14,884 bases of DNA from Collinsella sp. (GTDB lineage Bacteria > Actinomycetota > Coriobacteriia > Coriobacteriales > Coriobacteriaceae). Numbering within the stretch: position 1 is the first letter of the stretch; every line of letters begins with the position of its first letter. The notes beneath the pieces are model-generated. The model had not been told where the DNA came from, made no database searches, and saw only the letters and a list, made by a program, of their open reading frames with translations. The stretch is taken from assembly GCA_019419405.1 (NCBI GenBank), contig DYAA01000181.1, positions 1 to 14,884 on the forward strand, written 5' to 3'. A program made the translations under genes and the position numbers. Below, in pieces: positions 1 to 8,581 of this stretch.

Positions 1-37
1 CAACACAGCCGCAATGCACGTACGTCATTCATTATGC

Positions 38-67
38 TGGAAACCGATGGCTTTACCAGAGTTTTTA
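38..67 (+). terminator. Possible weak terminator for a plus-strand gene outside the window
   Basis: An imperfect hairpin pairs CTGG-AAA-CC with GG-c-TTT-a-CCAG (one-base bulges) around a GAT loop and is followed by AGTTTTTATC. It would end a plus-strand transcript entering from the left, converging on the YitT gene. The stem is bulged, so this is tentative. Nothing else was recognised in 1-152. Confidence 0.35.
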
Positions 68-152
68 TCATTATTTGAACAATTTAGCAGGCAGAACCGC
101 TGATGAAACGGTTTATCAATGTGAACGTCTTTTGGATGGAAGGCAGTCAGCC

Positions 153-1043
153 CTACGCGTTAATGTCCTTGAATCCCTCACCGAAGGCTTCCGTAACGTC
201 GGCGACCGTCACAATGGCGTGAGGATCGCGCTCGCGCACGATCGTTTTGAGGGTGTTGAGCTCTCGACGGCTAACGATCACCATGATCACCGGCTTCTCG
301 ACGCCCGAATACATTCCGGTCGCCTTTAATTTGGTGCAGCCGCGGCCCAGACCATACATGATGTCGGCCGCGATATCGGGAAAGTTATCCGAGATGATGA
401 GTACCATACGACGCTTATTGCCGCCATCGACCACGGCATCGATCACATAGCCGCTAATCACCATCGAAAGTCCTGCGTACAGAGCATTTTCGAGCGAGAA
501 GACCGGAGCAGATGCCGCACATACGGCAACGTCGATTGCCATGACGGTCGAGCCCACCGGCAGCGAGGTGTTACGCGAGATGATTTGGCCAATCGTGTCC
601 GAGCCGCCGGTGTTGGCGCCGGCGCGCAACACCATGCCGTAACCAATGCCCGTGATAATGCCGCCCCACATAGCGGGAAGCATCAGGTCCGCATGTGCCA
701 GCGGCGCTACAAACGGGGCAAACAGATCAGTAAAGAAGCCCAGCAGCACAAAGCCCGTCGCCGTCTGCACTACATAGAACATGCCGCCCTCGCGCATAAC
801 GATCAGCAGCAGCAAGGCATTCATCACGATGGTCTGGATACCGACAGGAAGCGACACGCCTCGCGCTGCGCCGACTGCCTGGATAATCGTCGCAAGGCCC
901 GTAACGCCACCGGCTGCAAGACCGTTGGGAATCAAAAACAGGTCGGTCGCGATGGCGGCCAAGGCACACCCCAACATGATCTGGGGCAGATCGTGAAAAA
1001 AGTTCATTGAAAGAATGCGCTTGATGTCCAGACGATATGCCAT
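153..1043 (-). CDS. YitT-family integral membrane protein with C-terminal DUF2179 domain
   Basis: About 296 residues. The N-terminal two thirds hold five or six hydrophobic segments, including the family-typical stretch PNGLAAGGVTGLATII and a Gly-rich segment (GGIITGIGYGMVLRAGANTGG). The last ~85 residues (from KRRMVLIISDN to the end) form the soluble DUF2179 domain. The family is widespread and predicted to be membrane-embedded; its substrate or role is not established, so none is assigned. The ATG at 1043 is chosen because GAGGGAGG lies a few bases upstream; a longer ORF starts at 1067 but would begin inside the terminator-like T run and has no ribosome binding site. It lies 167 bp downstream of prfB on the same strand, with several hairpins between, so expression may depend on read-through or a local promoter. 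Confidence 0.9.
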   Translation of the reverse strand: MAYRLDIKRILSMNFFHDLPQIMLGCALAAIATDLFLIPNGLAAGGVTGLATIIQAVGAARGVSLPVGIQTIVMNALLLLIVMREGGMFYVVQTATGFVLLGFFTDLFAPFVAPLAHADLMLPAMWGGIITGIGYGMVLRAGANTGGSDTIGQIISRNTSLPVGSTVMAIDVAVCAASAPVFSLENALYAGLSMVISGYVIDAVVDGGNKRRMVLIISDNFPDIAADIMYGLGRGCTKLKATGMYSGVEKPVIMVIVSRRELNTLKTIVRERDPHAIVTVADVTEAFGEGFKDINA

Positions 1044-1054
1044 GCTGCCTCCCT

Positions 1055-1083
1055 CAAAAAAGCGCACCCCATCGGATGCGCTT
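1055..1083 (-). terminator. Terminator-like hairpin abutting the YitT ribosome binding site
   Basis: On the minus strand AAAGCGCATCC and GGGGTGCGCTTT pair around GAT (8 bp perfect, one mismatch, then CC/GG), followed by a run of six T that leads straight into the GAGGGAGG of the YitT gene. It has the form of an intrinsic terminator. Because it ends about 12 nt before the start codon, it could be the end of the secA-prfB transcript, an attenuator of the downstream gene, or both. Confidence 0.6.
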
Positions 1084-1120
1084 TGAACTTCTTCTTGTAT
1101 TCGATTCTACCGATTCGCCC

Positions 1121-1150
1121 AACAAATACCACCCCTGCGCGGGGTTTGTT
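1121..1150 (-). terminator. Hairpin with bulge in the prfB-YitT gap
   Basis: AACAAA at 1121-1126 pairs with TTTGTT at 1145-1150, and CCCC (1132-1135) with GGGG (1141-1144), enclosing TGCGC and leaving TACCA unpaired. On the minus strand the 3' arm is T-rich but bulged. It may act as a weak terminator or a leader structure; orientation is not certain. Confidence 0.35.
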
Positions 1151-1158
1151 CTGGATAC

Positions 1159-1183
1159 AAAACCGCCCTGCTCGGAGGGTTTT
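1159..1183 (-). terminator. Likely intrinsic terminator downstream of prfB
   Basis: AAAACC (1159-1164) pairs with GGTTTT (1178-1183), with further C-rich/G-rich pairing inside. Both outer arms are A/T runs, so it could stop transcription in either direction. It sits about 30 bp past the prfB stop codon. A shorter palindrome with TAAACCG/CGGTTTA arms (1198-1213) overlaps the prfB stop itself. Confidence 0.5.
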
Positions 1184-1210
1184 AATCCATTTCCACATAA
1201 ACCGAGCGGT

Positions 1211-2358
1211 TTAGGCAGACGGGGCCTCCGCGTCAGCGTTTCCGGTAGCCCAACGGTGGTAGCCAATCACAAACGGATCCAGGTCGCCGTCGTCAAGAAC
1301 TGCCTCGACGTTGCTGGTCTCCACGCCCGTGCGCAGGTCCTTAACCATCTGGTACGGGTAGAGCACGTAGCTGCGGATCTGGTTGCCAAAACCAATTGTG
1401 GTCTTGGGTCCGCGAAGCTCGTCCAGGGCCTCGGCGCGCTTTTCGAGCTCAATCTCGTACAGGCGCGCCTTGAGGATCTGCATGCACGCGGCCTTGTTTT
1501 GAATCTGGCTGCGCTCGTTTTGACACGTGACCACGATACCGCTGGGAAAATGCGTTACGCGCACGGCGGAGTCGGTGGTGTTGACGCCCTGGCCGCCCGG
1601 GCCGCTTGCATGGTACACGTCGACGCGAATGTCATCGAGACTAATCTCGATATCGATATCGTCGGGCAGCACCGGAATGACCTCGACGCCGGCAAACGTA
1701 GTCTGGCGGCGCTTCTTGTCGTCGGTGGGGCTAATGCGCACCAGGCGGTGAACACCGGCCTCGGCACGAAGCATGCCAAAGGCATCCTTGCCTTCGACGG
1801 TAAAGGTCGCGCGATCGATGCCGATAACCTCGGCCGCGGGGCAATCGTTGATGGTGACCTTCCAACCGCGGCGCTGGCAGTACTTCATGTACATCTTAAA
1901 GAGCATGAAGGTCCAGTCCTGGGCCTCCAAACCGCCCTGCCCGGGCTTGATGGTCACAATCGCGTCGCCATGGTCGAACTCCCCGGTAAACCAGCTCGCA
2001 AGCTCAAGCTCGTCGATGGCGCGGGAAAGCCGCTCCGCCGTGGCGGCAGCCTCCTCACGCAGCGCGGCAGCATCGGGGTCATCGCCCATTTCCTCGGCAA
2101 GCTCCAGCGCGGCGCGAGCATCGGAAAGCTCACCGCGCGCCGTATCCACGGCGGCGATGTCCTCCTTGGCGCGTGCAATCTCCTCCATCGTGGCGCGAGC
2201 GGCATCGGCATCGTCCCAAAAGCCTGGGGCGACGCTTTTGGCCTCGAGCTCCGCCACGCGGGTGCGTTTCTCGTCCAAATGGAGATACGACTCGACCTCG
2301 CCGAGTCGGTCCGCAAACGCGTCCAACTCGGCGGGAGTTACCTCTAGAGTCTCGGCCA

Positions 2359-2359
<1 letters not shown>
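1211..2359 (-). CDS. prfB: Peptide chain release factor 2 (RF2)
   Basis: Class I release factor that recognises stop codons and triggers peptidyl-tRNA hydrolysis in the ribosome. 382 residues, full length. The coiled N-terminal domain is followed by the decoding domain and the catalytic GGQ (residues 255-257, in SGPGGQGVNTTDSAVRVTH); the C-terminal part has NQIRSYVLYPYQMVKDLRTG. The start ATG shares its A with the secA stop (TAATG), with AGGA seven bases upstream, so translation is probably coupled. The frame is continuous where many bacteria have an in-frame UGA and +1 shift (here TAT CTC CAT TTG GAC), so frameshift autoregulation is absent. Odd: the tripeptide that reads the stop codon is SPT (210-212), not the usual SPF of RF2; Thr is what RF1 (PxT) has at the third position. 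General length and flanking residues (VHRLVRISP...RRQTTF) remain RF2-like. Confidence 0.97.
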
Positions 2360-5166
<2,807 letters not shown>

Positions 5167-5227
5167 GTGGTTTTCCTTTTTGGCCATCGCCCACGCCGTG
5201 CAGCTGCGGGCGAGTTAAACACAGATG

Positions 5228-5276
5228 ATTGTACTTTAGCCAAACAAGGCGCGGCCTATACGGTCGACCTCGACCG
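5228..5276 (-). promoter_or_regulatory. Possible secA promoter region with a 16-bp palindrome
   Basis: A minus-strand TACAAT (5228-5233) is a good -10 candidate about 62 bp before the secA start, but no convincing -35 was found at 16-18 bp. Upstream, CGGTCGA (5261-5267) and TCGACCG (5270-5276) form a palindrome with a 2-bp spacer at roughly -40, a plausible operator position. Function is inference. Confidence 0.35.
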
Positions 5277-5295
5277 CCACGTAATAACTATGACC

Positions 5296-5318
5296 AACCT
5301 GCCACAATGGGACAGGTT
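5296..5318. repeat. REP-like intergenic repeat, copy 1
   Basis: Contains GCCACaatGGGACAGGTT, which recurs 67 bp away as GCCACggGGACAGGTT. AACCTG (5296-5301) and CAGGTT (5313-5318) form an inverted repeat around an 11-base centre. It lies between the rpmE terminator and the secA promoter region. Confidence 0.45.
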
Positions 5319-5362
5319 TATTTTGGCAAGTTTTATCTGAGCAAACGCCGTCTCTCTGCCAT

Positions 5363-5395
5363 TTGGTGCCACGGGGACAGGTTAGCTTGCACCAA
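5363..5395. repeat. REP-like intergenic repeat, copy 2 (stem-loop)
   Basis: TTGGTGC (5363-5369) and GCACCAA (5389-5395) are perfect 7-bp arms around a 19-base loop that contains the GGGGACAGGTT core shared with copy 1. The layout resembles short palindromic intergenic repeats. Whether it is dispersed in the genome cannot be seen here. Confidence 0.5.
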
Positions 5396-5439
5396 TAAAA
5401 AGAAAAAGGGCCGCGCACCCAAATGGATGCGCGGCCCTT
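5396..5439 (-). terminator. Intrinsic terminator of rpmE
   Basis: On the minus strand AAGGGCCGCGCATCC pairs with GGGTGCGCGGCCCTT (10 bp GC-rich core, near perfect) and is followed by TTTCTTTTTATT. It begins about 35 bp past the rpmE stop. Strong stem plus T tract. Confidence 0.9.
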
Positions 5440-5474
5440 ATGCCATGAATGCGAGTGTTTCCGCGGCGAGCTAT

Positions 5475-5900
5475 TTACTCAGCAGCCTCGGTGGTCTCGG
5501 CCTCGGCAGCGACCTCCTCGACGGGAGCCTCTGCGGGAGCCTCGGCGGCCTGCTTGGCAGCCTCCTCGGCAAACTTAGCGGCACGCTTAGCCTTCTCGGC
5601 AGCCTTAGCCTCAGCGGCGGCCTTGCGAGCGGCCTCGGCCTCAGCAGCCTTGGCGGCCTTGGCAGCCTTGGCCTCCTCGGCCTTCTTGAGCTGAGCGGCA
5701 GCGGCGCCACCGAACTTGTCGGCGAAGCGCTGGACGCGTCCACCGGTGTCGACGAACTTCTGCTGGCCGGTGTAGAACGGGTGGCACTCGTTGCAAAGCT
5801 CAACCTTCATCTCGGACACGGTAGCGTGCGTCTTGAAGGTGTTGCCGCAGGAGCACGTCACCGTGCACTCGACATACTGGGGATGGATACCCTGTTTCAT
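5475..5900 (-). CDS. rpmE: 50S ribosomal protein bL31 (zinc-binding form) with long C-terminal tail
   Basis: bL31 bridges the two ribosomal subunits near the central protuberance. The first ~64 residues match the family: MKQGIHPQY at the start, zinc ligands Cys16, Cys18, Cys36 and Cys39 (CSCGN and CNECHPFYTG) and TGGRVQRFADKFG. This is the 'C+' zinc form. The usual protein has about 70 residues; here it runs to 141, with residues ~65-141 almost wholly Ala, Glu and Lys (a charged predicted helix) ending in an acidic AETTEAAE. The reading frame is clean, so the tail looks real, not a frameshift. Start: ATG with AAGGAG about ten bases upstream. It is monocistronic, with its own promoter, a structured leader and a strong terminator. 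Confidence 0.96.
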   Translation of the reverse strand: MKQGIHPQYVECTVTCSCGNTFKTHATVSEMKVELCNECHPFYTGQQKFVDTGGRVQRFADKFGGAAAAQLKKAEEAKAAKAAKAAEAEAARKAAAEAKAAEKAKRAAKFAEEAAKQAAEAPAEAPVEEVAAEAETTEAAE

Positions 5901-5922
5901 GGTAGGACTCCTTATTGGTCAG

Positions 5923-5971
5923 GCGCTGGTTACCGATCAGCGCATAAGGCGTCTTGGTTTCCGACCAAGAC
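5923..5971 (-). ncRNA. Candidate rpmE leader: tandem hairpins with a shared loop
   Basis: On the minus strand hairpin 1 (5971-5951) has stem GTCTTG/CAAGAC and loop GTCGGAAAC; hairpin 2 (5943-5923) has stem GCGCTG/CAGCGC and loop ATCGGTAAC. Both are 21 nt, seven bases apart. The 9-nt loops agree at 7 positions (RTCGGWAAC), while the stems differ in sequence but stay fully paired. They lie between the predicted transcription start (~5978) and the rpmE ribosome binding site. Leader structures that regulate ribosomal protein genes are well known, including candidates before bL31 genes in other phyla; binding of bL31 here is inference. Confidence 0.6.
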
Positions 5972-5984
5972 AACAAACTCGGCT

Positions 5985-6013
5985 ATGGTACCACGGCGCC
6001 GCGTGTCCCACAA
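5985..6013 (-). promoter_or_regulatory. Predicted rpmE promoter
   Basis: Minus-strand TTGTGG (-35, 6008-6013) and TACCAT (-10, 5985-5990) are separated by 17 bp. Start would fall near 5978, giving a leader of about 78 nt that includes both hairpins. The -10 matches the consensus at 4 of 6. Confidence 0.5.
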
Positions 6014-6094
6014 AAGGTTCACGGTCTTTTCGGAACGACACGAATCTGACCCATCGAAACACATCTCCACCGTTCCTTCAACTGGGAAAATGCC

Positions 6095-6125
6095 GTCCCC
6101 GGGGCCTGAGAAGGGCCCCGGGGAC
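6095..6125. repeat. Very strong 12-bp hairpin attached to the left direct repeat
   Basis: GTCCCCGGGGCC (6095-6106) and GGCCCCGGGGAC (6114-6125) are perfect arms around a 7-base loop. There is no T tract on the plus side; on the minus side GGCATTTT follows. It ends exactly where the conserved left repeat begins; the right repeat also has a hairpin ending at its first base, but of unrelated sequence. Confidence 0.75.
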
Positions 6126-6192
6126 GTTCGACTGACTGCGGGAACGGCCTTTCCGCTCAATGTGTTCGGCTGAGATCGGAAATCAACCAAAC
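6125..6192. repeat. Left copy of 68-bp direct repeat (candidate att site or dispersed element)
   Basis: Matches 13754-13821 at 65 of 68 positions (differences at 6131, 6151 and 6189), in the same orientation. Read on the minus strand it can fold into TTTCCG/CGGAAA with an inner CTCA/TGAG, then CGTTC/GAACG. It lies between the rpmE promoter and the accessory gene block, consistent with an element boundary. Confidence 0.85.
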
Positions 6193-6208
6193 TGAACTAG
6201 GTTCAGTT
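6190..6208. promoter_or_regulatory. Perfect palindrome just inside the left repeat
   Basis: AACTGAAC (6190-6197) and GTTCAGTT (6201-6208) flank TAG. It overlaps the last three bases of the repeat and has no counterpart beside the right copy. Possible protein-binding site or recombination core; there is no direct sign of either. Confidence 0.4.
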
Positions 6209-6215
6209 GACATGG

Positions 6216-6252
6216 TTAAAAACGAGGGGCGACGCTTTTGCGTCGCCCCTCG
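6216..6252 (-). terminator. Strong intrinsic terminator of cassette A
   Basis: CGAGGGGCGACGC and GCGTCGCCCCTCG (6223-6235 and 6240-6252) are perfect 13-bp arms around a 4-base loop. On the minus strand the stem is followed by TTTTTAA. It lies 16 bp past the stop of the second secreted small protein and ends the whole minus-strand cluster. Confidence 0.93.
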
Positions 6253-6267
6253 TCCCAGCCGGTTGCT

Positions 6268-6612
6268 TTAGTTGTACACACGGTAGTTACACTTGAACTG
6301 GGTTATGTGTCCATAGCTGGAGCGGTACCAACCCGACGTATAGCTGATTGCCTCTGCGCCTAGATAGTCGTAGCCCTTGTTGTAGCGAAGCTGACGGTAG
6401 ATCGTGTCGTACTCTGCTACGTAAAACGTGTCTCCAGAGAAGGCTTTGTACCGGTCCTTAACCGTCGAAGCCATGTACGCGGGTTCGACATCGCCTTTCT
6501 CCCCGTTGAGCGCATAGACGGGTGCCGCGATTCCGCATAAAGCCGTTGCCACGAGGATGGCGTAGACAGCCATGCGCGACGCATTGGACTTCAGCTGTTC
6601 AAACAGTTTCAT
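6268..6612 (-). CDS. Secreted Tyr-rich small protein, possibly lactococcin-972-like bacteriocin (cassette A)
   Basis: 114 residues. A basic N-terminus (KSNASR) and hydrophobic stretch MAVYAILVATALCGIAAP end in PVYA-LNG, a good signal peptidase I site near residue 32; the mature part is about 80 residues and rich in Tyr. The part GAEAISYTSGWYRSSYGH and the end ITQFKCNYRVYN recall the end of lactococcin 972 (A-x-A...aromatic C-terminus), and it shares Y-R/K-x-L/I-x-Y-x(1-2)-GY with the cassette B peptide. The resemblance is weak, so the bacteriocin call is tentative; it may also be a secreted accessory or immunity factor. ATG at 6612 is chosen because GAGGTG lies six bases upstream; a GTG at 6621 is also in frame. 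It starts one base after the stop of the fusion ABC gene, so the two are translated together. Confidence 0.7.
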   Translation of the reverse strand: MKLFEQLKSNASRMAVYAILVATALCGIAAPVYALNGEKGDVEPAYMASTVKDRYKAFSGDTFYVAEYDTIYRQLRYNKGYDYLGAEAISYTSGWYRSSYGHITQFKCNYRVYN

Positions 6613-6613
6613 G

Positions 6614-8428
6614 TCATTCACCTCGCTCGTATGTATCGAGGTATTCCTGCTTGAGCGTCTGCGAGGACGACTTGATCTTTTCCACGAGCGTGCCGGCCTC
6701 GATGAAGTAGAACGAGTTGGTGAGGTCTGCCAGGTCGTCGAGTAGATGGCTTGAAATGAGCACGCTTCGTCCCCGCGCCACCTCGCTGCGCATCGCGTCG
6801 CAGGAGGTTTTCCGCTTTCCCGGATCGAGGCCGTTCAGCGGTTCATCGAGGATGAGGTACGGGCAATCGGTCGCTATCGCCATGGCAAGCTTTACCTGCT
6901 GCTTCATTCCTGTCGAGAGTTTACGGGTCGGCTTGTCGAGATATGGGGAGATTCCGAGGGAGTCGCAGAGCGAGTCGATGTCGGCGGCCGATTTCCACGC
7001 CTCCCTAACGAAAGCAAGGTGCTCGATGGCCGATAGCGTGGGATAGAGATCCGTGCCGCCCGAAGAGCTCAGGTAGACGAGTTCTGCAAATTCGGCTGAT
7101 CGACGTTGGCTGATTCCGTCTGCCGCCAGGCTTCCCGAGCGGATGCGGGCGGGAAATTGGCCCGACAGCGCTTCAAGAAGGGTGGTTTTCCCCGAGCCGT
7201 TGGGGGCAATGAGGCCCGCCGCCGTTCCCGGGCTCAGGAAAAGCGACCCGATTGAAAGTATCGTCGCGCTTCCGTATCCCACGCTCGCGTCCAGAAGCTC
7301 GAGCCCATGGCGCTTTTTCGCGGGTCCAGGCTGTTTGGGCGAACGTGTCGCAACGGCGCCGACCGCAAAAAAGACCGCGACGTATATCAGGGCCACGGCA
7401 AGCATCGATGCGCTGCCTGAACCGGAGCCAATGAATTCTGTCGGGAAGCATCCTACGTAACCCGTTGCCTCGATAGGCGAGAACACGGCCAGCGGCAGGA
7501 GATTGAGCGCGGCGTTATGCTCCAGCGCCGAATCGGACAGCAACGGGAATGCCGGGGCCGCGACAAGCAGCGCGGAGGTAAGGGGGCCCGCGAGGACGCG
7601 CCTCGTTGCGGTCGATAGGACGACGGAACAAACGGATATCAAGGTTCCGCCCGCAAGAAGCGCGATAAGCAGGGTCGTGAAGACGTTTCCCGCAGTCGTG
7701 GTGGCAAGCGCGCCGTCATGGAAGAAGGCGATCGGGTACCCAATTTGCCCGAAGCCGTTTAGGGCCAAGGCGTAAATGCCCCCGGGTGCAAGGCCGGCGA
7801 GGAGCATTGCGGTCCCCGCGGCGATTATCGAAAACACGATCTGGATAAGGCGCCGGAATTTGGGCACGGGCGCCTTCGCCGCCAGGGTCCCGGGCCTTGT
7901 GGCGCCGAGCACGAGTATCGACGAGAGAAGGAAGGGGATGAAGGGAAGGAAAGACGGCGCCGTGGCAATGGCGTAAGGCAGGAAGGAAAGGAATGGCAGG
8001 TCGTTTGCGGAGGCCGGGATATCCGTGATGCCGGAGCTGCTCAGGGCACGGCAATACGCGAGGTCTGCGTCATTGGTCTCTCGGTCTCCCACGATGGACC
8101 CGGATTGGAAGCCTTCGCCCATGAGCGCGTAGTAGCTCTCGGCAGAATCGAGAAAGGCGGCGTCGGTTTGAGCGGCAAGGGCGGCGTTCGCGTATCTTGC
8201 AAGCTCCGCGTCAGCTTGCTGCTCTGGAGATAGGTCTGTGCCGCTGGCCTGGGGCGCGCGCGTATTGAATGCGTCGACAAAGCTCTGCATGCCCTGCTTC
8301 ATAAAGAAGGGCCCGTAGATGGGTGAATTGAACGCAATGGGGACGGAAAAGGCTGCAGCGAGAACGAGCGTACAAATCCATACGGCCTTGTCTCTTAGGA
8401 TTAGTTTGAGAAGAAGTCGACAGTACAT
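6614..8428 (-). CDS. ABC transporter permease-ATPase fusion (cassette A)
   Basis: 604 residues. Residues 1-~362 are an ABC-2-like membrane part: one N-terminal TM segment (about 15-33), an extracytoplasmic region (~35-145) and five or so TM segments, with NGFGQIGYP at 224-232. Residues ~376-604 are an ATPase with Walker A APNGSGKTT (408-416), signature LSTGMKQQ (504-511), Walker B YLILDEP (524-530) and H-loop His561. The stretch where a Q-loop Gln is expected reads YLSSSGGTDLYPTL, without Gln. The fusion probably works as a homodimer at the membrane, exporting or expelling a peptide; the substrate is inferred from the neighbouring secreted proteins. Start ATG has AGGTG seven bases upstream. 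Its own promoter lies in the 153-bp gap after the cassette B ATPase gene. Confidence 0.92.
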   Translation of the reverse strand: MYCRLLLKLILRDKAVWICTLVLAAAFSVPIAFNSPIYGPFFMKQGMQSFVDAFNTRAPQASGTDLSPEQQADAELARYANAALAAQTDAAFLDSAESYYALMGEGFQSGSIVGDRETNDADLAYCRALSSSGITDIPASANDLPFLSFLPYAIATAPSFLPFIPFLLSSILVLGATRPGTLAAKAPVPKFRRLIQIVFSIIAAGTAMLLAGLAPGGIYALALNGFGQIGYPIAFFHDGALATTTAGNVFTTLLIALLAGGTLISVCSVVLSTATRRVLAGPLTSALLVAAPAFPLLSDSALEHNAALNLLPLAVFSPIEATGYVGCFPTEFIGSGSGSASMLAVALIYVAVFFAVGAVATRSPKQPGPAKKRHGLELLDASVGYGSATILSIGSLFLSPGTAAGLIAPNGSGKTTLLEALSGQFPARIRSGSLAADGISQRRSAEFAELVYLSSSGGTDLYPTLSAIEHLAFVREAWKSAADIDSLCDSLGISPYLDKPTRKLSTGMKQQVKLAMAIATDCPYLILDEPLNGLDPGKRKTSCDAMRSEVARGRSVLISSHLLDDLADLTNSFYFIEAGTLVEKIKSSSQTLKQEYLDTYERGE

Positions 8429-8544
8429 TTGGAAGCACCTACGTTCCTCAAAGAATCGTTAGATTAAAAGTAACAGACCGGATGAAGATACGTGCGACGG
8501 GGGCGAGGCGAATGGCTGAGCGGTATCGATATGCGGGTTTAACG

Positions 8545-8550
8545 GTATTA
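8545..8550 (-). promoter_or_regulatory. Predicted -10 element for cassette A
   Basis: A perfect minus-strand TATAAT lies about 117 bp before the start of the fusion ABC gene, in the 153-bp gap between cassettes. A matching -35 at the normal distance is poor (AAGTTA at 17 bp), so it may need an activator. No terminator was seen between the cassettes, so read-through from cassette B is also possible. Confidence 0.45.
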
Positions 8551-8581
8551 TATTGACCACATAGATTTTTAACTTGCATTT

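Noticed and set aside
1121..1183. Possible tRNA or T-box-like structure in the prfB-YitT gap
   Set aside because: Hairpins do not form a cloverleaf and no T-box or anticodon features were found; they fit terminator-like stems.
2270..2310. RF2 programmed frameshift site
   Set aside because: No UGA at the expected place; the frame passes through as TAT CTC CAT TTG GAC.
1037..2347. 436-residue plus-strand open frame opposite prfB
   Set aside because: Antisense shadow; prfB on the minus strand carries the GGQ motif and full family pattern.
5475..5706. Ala/Lys/Glu repeats as a possible DNA repeat array or frameshift
   Set aside because: Repeat is at the amino acid level with mixed codons and the frame is continuous to a normal stop followed by a terminator.
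5229..6173. 314-residue plus-strand open frame across the rpmE region
   Set aside because: Opposes rpmE, its terminator and promoter; Leu/Gly/Ser-rich shadow of the Ala/Glu/Lys tail.
5930..6190. Minus-strand frame whose first ~25 residues (VDFRSQPNTLSG...AVPAVSRT) recur at 13754-13821
   Set aside because: The shared translation is explained by the DNA repeat, which folds into hairpins; no ribosome binding site, and the frames diverge at once beyond the repeat, so coding is not supported.
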